In this document: positions 8,778-16,028 of the stretch, in pieces
How the letters are laid out: each line of letters begins with the position of its first letter
Position numbering within the stretch: the stretch's first letter is position 1
Assembly: GCF_900141885.1 (NCBI RefSeq)
Contig: NZ_FQYY01000003.1
Coordinates: forward strand, 1 to 64,000
Source of the DNA: Mesonia phycicola
Lineage (GTDB): Bacteria > Bacteroidota > Bacteroidia > Flavobacteriales > Flavobacteriaceae
Direction of reading: 5' to 3'
DNA length: 64,000 bases
Program-made: the position numbers and the translations under genes
The notes under the pieces: generated by a model
Database searches by the model: none
What the model was told of the DNA's origin: nothing
What the model saw: the letters and a program-made list of their open reading frames with translations, nothing else

Positions 8778-9419
8778 CTAAGCAGCCGTACCTGATCCTA
8801 AATATACACTATTTGATACTTTTGTTCCATCTGCTGAAATAAAAGCCATAAACATCTCTACAGTATCTCCCGCATATGTTGCAGGAATTTGAACGATTTG
8901 TGAGCCTACGGTTCTCTCTGCACCTTCTAATACGTACATTGACTCTTTTTTAGCTGGATTATAAACTAAAACCATAACTTTGTCTGTAGTTGCAGCATTT
9001 CCTTCATTCGAGTTATCATCCCAAATAAATGTCACTTGCTCTGGTGTGGCAAGATTTGTATCAGGATTTAAAGCTCCTGAAAGTCCCCCTCTACTTAATA
9101 AAGCATCTGCATATTGTACTTCAAAGTTTGGTGCAATACCCGTAACCGCATTATTCAATACATAAGACATAGCAGCATTAAATTCTGTTTTCTTTACCGC
9201 ATAGGCTCTGTAACCTTTTTTTATGAATGGTTGGTTAGGCTGTAAAAACTCTAATGTAACCGTAAATTTATTTCTTTGGTTTACCTGACCTTCTGTTCTT
9301 GGATTGGCTACACTAGAAGGCTTAATTCTTAAATAATCAATACCTTTCCAGTTACCTCCAATTACGTTACCCACTTTACCGGATAACCCTCCTAAAATTC
9401 CTTGACTAATCTTTCCCAT
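8778..9419 (-). CDS. DUF6266-like family protein
   Basis: 213 residues without a signal peptide or membrane segment. The N-terminus MGKISQGILGGLSGKVGNVI followed by GGNWKGIDYLR and RTEGQVNQRNKF matches what I recall of the DUF6266 family, frequent in Bacteroidota mobile elements. The C-terminal half is beta-rich (VTFIWDDNSNEG, DKVMVLVYNPAKKE, FISADGTKVSNSVYLG) and looks like an Ig-like or FN3-like fold. No function is known. It is the last gene before the left end of the element, with its own terminator. Confidence 0.75.
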   Translation of the reverse strand: MGKISQGILGGLSGKVGNVIGGNWKGIDYLRIKPSSVANPRTEGQVNQRNKFTVTLEFLQPNQPFIKKGYRAYAVKKTEFNAAMSYVLNNAVTGIAPNFEVQYADALLSRGGLSGALNPDTNLATPEQVTFIWDDNSNEGNAATTDKVMVLVYNPAKKESMYVLEGAERTVGSQIVQIPATYAGDTVEMFMAFISADGTKVSNSVYLGSGTAA

Positions 9420-9807
9420 TTTATATACAATTTTAAATTAATACTTAACCTGTTCGGACTTGGTACGGAGAAAAAACGGCTTAGACTTTAATTTTACATT
9501 GTAAATTTCAGGATAAATAAAGCTTAAAAGAGAATTTTGAAGGGATTGGCAGCTTATTTCAGCCTTAGTCAAAAACTTCCGCAGAAAACTTGGAACATTC
9601 TCTTCAATTATTTTTTTTCAGCTAAAAAATATGCCTTTGTTATTGGCAGCGTTGGATTGCTGTCAAGGTTTTTCTGAAAAAATAGCCCGCAGGATTTTTG
9701 GAAAAAGCAATTGCTTAAAATTGCTATTTATTCCGAAAACCCGTAGGGCTTGACCTTTATAGCAAATTGCGGTTGGCTTTAAGTAAGCTGCCTATATTTG
9801 CCATATT
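9420..9807. other. Non-coding gap between two element genes
   Basis: 388 bp with no plausible ORF. It holds several short inverted motifs, for example the palindrome AGCAATTGCT, but no clear promoter match. Confidence 0.6.
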
Positions 9808-10089
9808 TTATAGCTTATTCTTTTCTAATTTTTCATCGATTTCTGTTTGTTTATAATAAACTCTACTACCTAAACCATAAGATTTTAATTTCCCTGATTT
9901 AGACCAATTCCACAAAGTAGTTAAACTTACCTTTAAGTATTCTGCAGTTTCATTTCTTGTTAGAAAACTTTCTTCTTCAGCTTTAGAGTTTTCTAAATAG
10001 CTAGTTAGTTTGGGAAGTAGCTTTTCAGCTATCTTTTCTGTTAACTCTTCTACGGTCAATTCGTTAATTATAATTTTTCTTTCTTCCAT
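9808..10089 (-). CDS. Excisionase-like HTH protein
   Basis: 93 residues. The N-terminal half is an amphipathic helix region (ELTEKIAEKLLPKLTSYLEN). The C-terminal half is a helix-turn-helix of the MerR/excisionase type (FLTRNETAEYLKVSLTTLWN, WSKSGKLKSYGLGSRVYYKQ). It closely resembles the HTH protein at 25476-25772 in layout. Proteins of this sort act as excision or transcription factors in Bacteroidota integrative elements. It stands alone ahead of the long non-coding region. Confidence 0.8.
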   Translation of the reverse strand: MEERKIIINELTVEELTEKIAEKLLPKLTSYLENSKAEEESFLTRNETAEYLKVSLTTLWNWSKSGKLKSYGLGSRVYYKQTEIDEKLEKNKL

Positions 10090-10969
10090 TGTTTTGTGTT
10101 TAATTAGATAATCTAAAATTAATTTTTCGGCAGGTAATCTAAAAGGCGCGAGCCGTCTGCGAGTTTAACAACGGGTGTGCTGGCTTTTGGTATGTAATAC
10201 CGCCAGTGCTATGTTGTAGACACGTGTTTGGCGCTGTAATTGGTTCGGAGGGAAAATAAAGGGCTGTTTTATTAATGTCTTACATATTATTGATAACGAA
10301 CCCTTTTTAAAAATATTCAGAATTTTAGTCAATAACTAATTTTAAAACAGCTCTTTTGTGCGGTTTGCAATAAGGCATTTTTTTTTATGACCAACGGAAA
10401 TAAAATAAATAAGCTTTATGCAAATATGGATGTTCCAATTACTGTGACAAACTATACCGCCCGTTGTTATCGCAGGCTCGCACATCAATTAGTAGCGGTT
10501 GCACCCAATAAAACATACTTGCGTAGCAAAACTTTATGGGTTTGGGTGCAAGAGTAGCTACGGGTGCTGTAGGAATGTCGTGTGTGAAATAATACAAATG
10601 AATAGCTTTTGAAGCCTGAGGATGGAAGGCGTAAAAAGCGTATGAATGGTAGGTGCAAGAGATTAGGAATTAATAGATTTTAGGCTCGGAGAAATTTATT
10701 AATTAATCTACGTATTCATTAGACCTAAATGCACTTGCAGCTATGTAGTATGAAACAAAACAGAATGACGAAAGCTCTCCTTATTACCTGCCACGAATTT
10801 GCGTTGGGAAAAGCAAGTGCAGGATGAAATGGATTGTAGTACAACGAAAAGAAATGAAGGACTGCTCTTGCTGTGCGTTGCTGGAAGTGGGTGATTGTAG
10901 TAAGTGAGGGACGAGCAAACGAAAAGAACCTACTGGAAGCAAATGGCTGTACGGTGGGAAATTTTCAAA
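10090..10969. other. 880-bp non-coding region with inverted repeats; possible transfer or control region
   Basis: No ORF above about 60 codons with a start. By eye it is more GC-rich than the flanks. Visible structures: CTGGC..GGTAT/ATACC..GCCAG at about 10178-10208; the motifs GCGAGCC..TGCGA..AACAACGGG near 10148-10176 and an inverted relative near 10459-10483; and a perfect 9-bp inverted repeat TTGCACCCA (10499-10507)/TGGGTGCAA (10543-10551) enclosing ATAAA/TTTAT. From about 10600 to 10960 the plus strand is markedly purine-rich. These traits fit a decayed gene region, an oriT or a structured RNA; none can be chosen from sequence alone. Confidence 0.5.
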
Positions 10970-11314
10970 TCAGAACGGCATTGTATCAATATGCAATTTA
11001 TTATTAGTTTCTTTGATTTCAAATGATACACGATCATAAGTATGGACCTCATCGTAAAAATTGTAGTAAACAATATTTTCATCATTTACCCACTTATATT
11101 TTTCTATTTTTAAGGTTAAGTTACCTTCTTTATTTTTGTGTGCACAGTAAAGAAAACTTTTAAAACAGCTGTAAAAACGAGATTTATTTGGAGAACTAAC
11201 TTCTACATTATTTGACAATAAGTAAGGTATAAAAGCAGCAGAATTATTGTGAATACAACAATTAATTAAAGCTTTTTTTATTTGTTGAATTGTAAATGTT
11301 TTTTTCGTGTACAT
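10970..11314 (-). CDS. Hypothetical protein
   Basis: 114 residues, no signal peptide and no recognised domain. The first 50 residues look helical (FTIQQIKKALINCCIHNN) and the rest beta-rich (LTLKIEKYKWVNDENIVYYN). It starts 4 bp after the stop of the secreted protein at 11319, so it is the last gene of the helicase operon. Confidence 0.65.
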   Translation of the reverse strand: MYTKKTFTIQQIKKALINCCIHNNSAAFIPYLLSNNVEVSSPNKSRFYSCFKSFLYCAHKNKEGNLTLKIEKYKWVNDENIVYYNFYDEVHTYDRVSFEIKETNNKLHIDTMPF

Positions 11315-11318
11315 ACTG

Positions 11319-11894
11319 TTAATAGTTAATGACCTTTAATTTGATCAGCTTATCTTGATTTATTTGATATAATATTTGTTCTCCAGTTTTAGATGAACCA
11401 TCTGGTTGGGTAATTATTAGTTTCTTTTTTCTATTTATTCTTTGAATACGTAAATAATCCCATTCTTTTTGATGTTCAAATTTTTGAGATTTGAGGTTAA
11501 ATAAATAGTATTTAAAATAACAAGATTGCCCACATTCGATTGGAACAGTAAAATCAATTGCTCCATCCATATTATAATCATAAAAGGTTAAAACTATTTG
11601 CCCTAAACCAATATTATCTTTAAAGTTATAGAGAGTTTGAATTTCGTTATTCATTTTTAAAATATGAAGTTCGGCAATACCTCCATAATAACCAAGGTTT
11701 GAAGAATAACTTAGTTGATTATCCCAAACAGAATTAAAGGAAAAACCCTGAATCTTTTGGATTTCTGATTTGGTAAAAGTGAGGGTCGTTGTAAGCTCGT
11801 TATCCATTACTTTCCAATCTTTACTGGTAAAACTTTGACTCTTTAAGATTGTAGCTGACAGTAATAGTAATATAAAAAGTATTGTCTTTTTCAT
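11319..11894 (-). CDS. Secreted protein, possibly XAC2610-like
   Basis: 191 residues with a clear Sec signal peptide (MKKTILFILLLLSATILKSQ). It has an aspartate-rich calcium-loop-like segment (FYDYNMDGAIDF) and a pair of cysteines (ECGQSCYFKYY), then YLFNLKSQKFEHQKEW. The layout resembles small periplasmic proteins of the XAC2610 type, but I am not certain. The start overlaps the stop of the GGCT-like gene by 4 bp (ATGA), so it is translationally coupled. A secreted protein in a defence-like operon is unusual. Confidence 0.7.
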   Translation of the reverse strand: MKKTILFILLLLSATILKSQSFTSKDWKVMDNELTTTLTFTKSEIQKIQGFSFNSVWDNQLSYSSNLGYYGGIAELHILKMNNEIQTLYNFKDNIGLGQIVLTFYDYNMDGAIDFTVPIECGQSCYFKYYLFNLKSQKFEHQKEWDYLRIQRINRKKKLIITQPDGSSKTGEQILYQINQDKLIKLKVINY

Positions 11895-12457
11895 AGTTCA
11901 ATAGGATACCATTTAAGTTTTTTTTCTATTTCTTTTCGAAAATTTGTTGCGATTTGAATAGGTGTCTTTCGTATGTATTCTTCGGTTATTGTCTTAGTTA
12001 AACCATCCAATGATTTTAAATACTCTAACCTGCTTCTTGTTTTAGATTTTACCCTATCCGTTTCTTCCCAATTTGCTTTGAGATTTATCCAAATTACCAC
12101 ATTAATTTCGGGATGATTGGTCAACCATTCTTTAATATTTGCAATATACTTGAAATCGTTTGGTTTGGTTTTATTTGTGTGTTTATCATAATATCCAATT
12201 GCGCTTCTGGCAGAACCTTCCCTAACTGCGAGGTTTAATACTACTTCCTCTATAGTAGTATTTGTTGAGATGGCATAAAGCGACTGAACTAGTATTGCAT
12301 TAGGGTCTAAAACTAGGGTTAGTCTTGAATCTTGTGAAATACGCGAAAATTCCAAGGGTAGCATAGGATCATCTTTTTGCCAACCAAAAGTGGTATTGTA
12401 TTGAAGTGATTTTGGATTCCAGATTAAAGAACCCCAACCGAGGATTGCGATTTTCAT
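11891..12457 (-). CDS. GGCT-like (gamma-glutamylcyclotransferase fold) protein
   Basis: 188 residues. The N-terminus MKIAILGWGSLIWNP carries the G(Y/W)GSLIW motif of the GGCT/ChaC-like fold, which binds a gamma-glutamyl or similar amine in that glycine loop. A candidate acidic residue lies in VREGSARSAIGYYD (about residue 80), the position of the family's catalytic Glu. No signal peptide. The substrate is unknown; members outside ChaC are poorly characterised. It lies 7 bp after the end of the broken HEPN-like gene and overlaps the next gene by 4 bp. Confidence 0.65.
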   Translation of the reverse strand: MKIAILGWGSLIWNPKSLQYNTTFGWQKDDPMLPLEFSRISQDSRLTLVLDPNAILVQSLYAISTNTTIEEVVLNLAVREGSARSAIGYYDKHTNKTKPNDFKYIANIKEWLTNHPEINVVIWINLKANWEETDRVKSKTRSRLEYLKSLDGLTKTITEEYIRKTPIQIATNFRKEIEKKLKWYPIEL

Positions 12458-12615
12458 AATAAATTTATTGCTTACATAAATGGTTAAATTTTGCGCAAAA
12501 GTTTGCTCTTAAATCTTTTGTTGAAATCTTCTCATCAAATTCTGCCTCTTCTATTATAGCTTTTTATAATTCTTAATAACAACTTCTAAATCCCTTTGAA
12601 ACTGGTCACGGTAGA

Positions 12616-12813
12616 TTATTTTTCGCCATTTTTACATTCATAAGATAGAATTTTTGAAGAATTTTTCCGTATAAACCAATTATTCTTAGTTTGGGTTTCG
12701 TGAAGCAACGCGCATCGAACATATCTAAAGAACTCCTCTCCAAAGATATTCTGCTCTTTAAAAGGGCTTCGCTTAGAAAAAAACGAAATAAAAATACTGG
12801 AATTCTTTTTCAA
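12616..12813 (-). CDS. Middle fragment of the broken HEPN-like gene
   Basis: 65 codons in the next frame with only a TTG at 12813 as start, which supports its being a fragment. It carries RYVRCALLHETQTKNNW with the R-X4-H motif. The frame ends at TAA at 12616, after which homologous-looking coding continues in another frame. Confidence 0.4.
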   Translation of the reverse strand: MKKNSSIFISFFSKRSPFKEQNIFGEEFFRYVRCALLHETQTKNNWFIRKNSSKILSYECKNGEK

Positions 12814-13127
12814 TCTTTTCCCCCCATTTGTGCATAGCCATTTTCTATTTTTTTATCATACCACTTATTGTTTGACGAATTATACACCCAACCATTAATA
12901 AAGCTTTCAATCGTTTCAATAAGTGAGCATTGTAGATTGATCGCTGCAAAACCCTCCCCGTTATATTTTTCTATTTCGAGAATTGCCTGTATAGGCTCTA
13001 AATATCTTGTACGGATGCGTTCTTCAAAAAAATGGAAGGCATTACCCCAATTTTCGTTCTTTTCGGGTTTTAATATATAAGTTAACTCTTTCCAGTCATT
13101 AACTGTTAATGTTCCTGCTACTCGCAT
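12810..13127 (-). CDS. N-terminal fragment of the broken HEPN-like gene
   Basis: 105 residues from a normal ATG that overlaps the helicase stop by 10 bp. It contains FEERIRTRYLEPIQAI and GEGFAAINLQCSLIETIESF and ends at a TGA just after the G6 tract. It may still be translated but lacks the R-X4-H motif, so I expect no nuclease activity. Confidence 0.55.
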   Translation of the reverse strand: MRVAGTLTVNDWKELTYILKPEKNENWGNAFHFFEERIRTRYLEPIQAILEIEKYNGEGFAAINLQCSLIETIESFINGWVYNSSNNKWYDKKIENGYAQMGGKD

Positions 13128-15793
13128 TTTAACATTTTTTTTATAATCTGTTCAATTAAAGCATCATCCAAATATGGTGAAAAGCAGTGATAAATTTCTT
13201 CACTAGCCTCCCATTTAGAAGCATATTTGTAAATTAGAGGGAGGCTATATTTGAGACCTTTGTTATTACTAAGGTTTTCAAAGCTGTTTTTCCAAATTAA
13301 ATTACGTTCGTATTTGGAAAGTATTTCTTCTGTCCAATTGATTGCAGGGTTACCACTAAGCCCTCCCCAATCCCATTTATCTACATACTTGTCTATCAAC
13401 CTTATAGACCAAGGAAGTGCCGAGTTATAGGATAAGTTTTCCCAGCAAAAATATTGCTCATATCTATTGATAAAACTTTCACTCCAAGGTAAGAAATCCT
13501 TAGTACTTAACCTGTACCAGTTAAACTTATCTTTAAATTCCTCTATAAATTTTTCTGACCAAGGCAGATTGGGATTATCACTTAAGCCTCCAGAAAATCC
13601 ATATTCATCACCTTCCCAATCGAATTTATCGGCATTATCTCTAATAAAGTCAATAGGTAGTTTTAAGTACGTTTTATGAGATAGATAGTAAAGAGATAAA
13701 CTATTTTTCCATCTATAAACCATTTCAAGCGACCAGTTTATAGCGCTATTACTTGATAAAACTTCCCAGTTCCATCTTTCATAAAAATGCTCAATTAGTA
13801 CCTCAGACCACGGTAAAGATTGGTTGCTGCTAAGATTACTCCAGTTAAGTTTTTCTTTAAATTTTTCAATAAGATTAATTGACCAAGGTATAGCTTTATT
13901 AAAGCTTAAACCAGTATAAAATCTATTGTCAAAATTACTAGCCGAACCACTATGCCATTTCCATTTAGTTTTAAAAAAATCAATTAATTCTTCAGACCAA
14001 GGCAAAGATGTATTCGAGCTTAAAAACCCCCAAACCCATTTATCTTCAAATTCTTGAATTATCTCTAAAGACCAAGGGATGCCTTTATTACAGCTTAGAT
14101 CAACCCAGTCCCATTCATCAATAAATTCATTAATTAATTCTATGCTCCAAGGAAGATATGGATTGTTGCTTAAGGTTTTATCTATTTGTGATTTAGGACT
14201 TGACCTCCATACTAAAAAATTCTTATAACGCTTTATAAAGGTTGTTGACCAAACAACATCTTTATAACTGCTAATTACACCCCAATTCAAATAACCTTTA
14301 TTTTTTTCAATATATTCAGTATTAATCTTTATTTCTTTTGTTGGTGGGTTTTCTTTTAACTGATAAGTCTTTGTCGGTTCTAAAAAAATATATTTTTGGA
14401 ATAATTCCTTACTATTAGGGTACCATTTCCAAAGTAAATCAAAAAACAATAGGAAATTTTCCCTTGCAATCTCAATAATAAGCTTCTTATAGTAAATGTC
14501 CACATTTTCTGAATTATGCTCAAAATCTAACACATGTTGACTAACCAATACATCCCAAAGGGCCAAAGGTTGTTTTAAATAAAGACCTGCTAAGCTTTTT
14601 ACACGGCTTAAGGCTACATAGGCTTGGCCGCTGGCAAAAGTACCAGTATGGAAATCGATGATTAATTTTTCAAAGGTTAAACCTTGACTTTTATGGATGG
14701 TTATTGCCCAAGCAAGTTTTAAAGGGTATTGTCTAAACGTTCCTTTAATATCTTGTGTTATTCTTTTTTTCTCTCGATTATAAGTATAAGTTTGATTTTC
14801 CCAACTTACTGGAGTAACTTTTTCTATCCTATTATCCTCCAGTTCTATCTCTATTGCGTTTGCGCTCAAACTGTGAATTTTAGCTATACTGCCATTATAC
14901 CATCTCTTCTCCGGATCGTTTTTTATACATACTACTTGAGCACCAACTTTTAGTTCTAGATTAAAATCTGTTGGAAATTTACTTTGTTCAAAAGTTCCAT
15001 CAATATTAGCTTCATAAAAATAACTTTGTTGATTAAGTTCATTTAATTTTATGTTATTTAAGTGATTAGCTGTATTATTTCTAGTAGTAAGTGTTATCAC
15101 AAACTCTTCTTCAAGAAGGTGTTTATTGTTCTCGATTTTATGATTGAAAGTATTTACCTCTTCAGCCGTTATGGAAGCATCTCTAACTTTCTGCAAAAAG
15201 TCTATAAAGTAATCGTCCTCTTGACGGAATAGCTCGAATAGCTCTACCACTGGCAATTCGATTTTCTTAAATACGTGAGCACTAAAAAAATAGGGAGAAT
15301 CATATAGTTCCGCTATAATTTCCTTATCTCGATTACCTGCAACTACAGGCTCTAATTGAAATAAATCACCAATCATTACCAATTGTTTACCGCCGAAAGG
15401 AAGGGAGAGGTTGTTAGTGTTTTTACGTAAAGAATAATCGATAGCATCTAAAACGTCTGCTCGTACCATCGATATTTCATCAATAATAAGGGTATCCATT
15501 TTATTTAACAGATTACGTTTTGTTGAATTTGGAGGATAAATGGTTATACCCTCATCAGCATGAAGGAGCGGCCTAAAGGGAAAATTAAATAATGAATTAA
15601 TTGTAACTCCATTTGCATTTATTGCAGCAATACCTGTGGGTGCCACTACCAAGAATTCTTTATTACAAGACTGTACAATATGTTTTAAGAAAGAAGATTT
15701 ACCAGTTCCTGCTTTACCTGTTAAAAAAAATGACTGGTTTGTATTTTCTATTAGATTTAGAGCTTTTATAAATTCGTTATTTTTAAATTCCAT
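13118..15793 (-). CDS. Pif1/RecD-like helicase fused to LPWS-type repeats
   Basis: 891 residues. The N-terminal ~430 residues are an SF1B helicase: Walker A GKAGTGKS (26-33), TGIAA motif, Walker B IIDEIS (103-108), and C-terminal motifs TIHKSQGLTF (about 370) and YVALSRVKSL (about 397). From about residue 500 to 870 there are roughly 13 repeats of 25-33 residues. The consensus is LPWS..LI..F.DKW.W..LS.N, for example SLPWSEELIDFFKTKWKW and LPWSEKFIEEFKDKFNW. Such repeats occur in stand-alone bacterial proteins of unknown function; fusion to a helicase is striking. It is the first gene of the operon ending at 10970, with a 10-bp overlap to the HEPN-like gene. A DNA-sensing or processing role is inference. 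Confidence 0.85.
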   Translation of the reverse strand: MEFKNNEFIKALNLIENTNQSFFLTGKAGTGKSSFLKHIVQSCNKEFLVVAPTGIAAINANGVTINSLFNFPFRPLLHADEGITIYPPNSTKRNLLNKMDTLIIDEISMVRADVLDAIDYSLRKNTNNLSLPFGGKQLVMIGDLFQLEPVVAGNRDKEIIAELYDSPYFFSAHVFKKIELPVVELFELFRQEDDYFIDFLQKVRDASITAEEVNTFNHKIENNKHLLEEEFVITLTTRNNTANHLNNIKLNELNQQSYFYEANIDGTFEQSKFPTDFNLELKVGAQVVCIKNDPEKRWYNGSIAKIHSLSANAIEIELEDNRIEKVTPVSWENQTYTYNREKKRITQDIKGTFRQYPLKLAWAITIHKSQGLTFEKLIIDFHTGTFASGQAYVALSRVKSLAGLYLKQPLALWDVLVSQHVLDFEHNSENVDIYYKKLIIEIARENFLLFFDLLWKWYPNSKELFQKYIFLEPTKTYQLKENPPTKEIKINTEYIEKNKGYLNWGVISSYKDVVWSTTFIKRYKNFLVWRSSPKSQIDKTLSNNPYLPWSIELINEFIDEWDWVDLSCNKGIPWSLEIIQEFEDKWVWGFLSSNTSLPWSEELIDFFKTKWKWHSGSASNFDNRFYTGLSFNKAIPWSINLIEKFKEKLNWSNLSSNQSLPWSEVLIEHFYERWNWEVLSSNSAINWSLEMVYRWKNSLSLYYLSHKTYLKLPIDFIRDNADKFDWEGDEYGFSGGLSDNPNLPWSEKFIEEFKDKFNWYRLSTKDFLPWSESFINRYEQYFCWENLSYNSALPWSIRLIDKYVDKWDWGGLSGNPAINWTEEILSKYERNLIWKNSFENLSNNKGLKYSLPLIYKYASKWEASEEIYHCFSPYLDDALIEQIIKKMLKCE

Positions 15794-16028
15794 TTTTCTT
15801 TTTTACAAAAAACCAAAGGTTATCTTTTCTAAATTCGAGTATTTCACTATCGTCAAATTGAGGTAGCATTTCAGAGTATTTAATGGTTACTCGTTGGTTT
15901 TAAAGCAATATTATCTATCTATCTTAATCTTTTAATTATTTCTACTGTAGTAGCTTTTTTACCCATATTATCATTTTATTTACCAACTTACCTATAAAAA
16001 TTATAAATATTTACAGCATTAACAAACA

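Larger units (their letters stand above)
12465..13127 (-). pseudogene. Broken HEPN-like gene with three single-base frameshifts
   Basis: Four consecutive reading-frame pieces together make one 221-residue protein. They are 105 aa from the ATG at 13127; a piece through FFRYVRCALLHETQTKNNW; then KIIYRDQFQRDLEVVIKNYK; then AIIEEAEFDEKISTKDLRAN to the stop at 12465. Each junction falls on a homopolymer that is one base short: G6 at 12820-12825, A5 near 12632, A5 near 12562. Restoring one base at each rebuilds a continuous frame. The restored protein carries R-C-A-L-L-H, the R-X4-H pattern of HEPN ribonucleases. It overlaps the helicase stop by 10 bp and precedes the GGCT-like gene by 7 bp, so it was part of one operon. 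Confidence 0.75.

Noticed and set aside
10090-10969. Decayed relaxase gene
   Set aside because: Reading the minus strand gives one open stretch of about 60 codons without a start and with no mobilisation motif.
15930-15975. 15-codon ORF MGKKATTVEIIKRLR ahead of the helicase
   Set aside because: Too short to support as a gene; it slightly recalls the start of Abi_2 proteins and might be a remnant, but nothing follows in frame.
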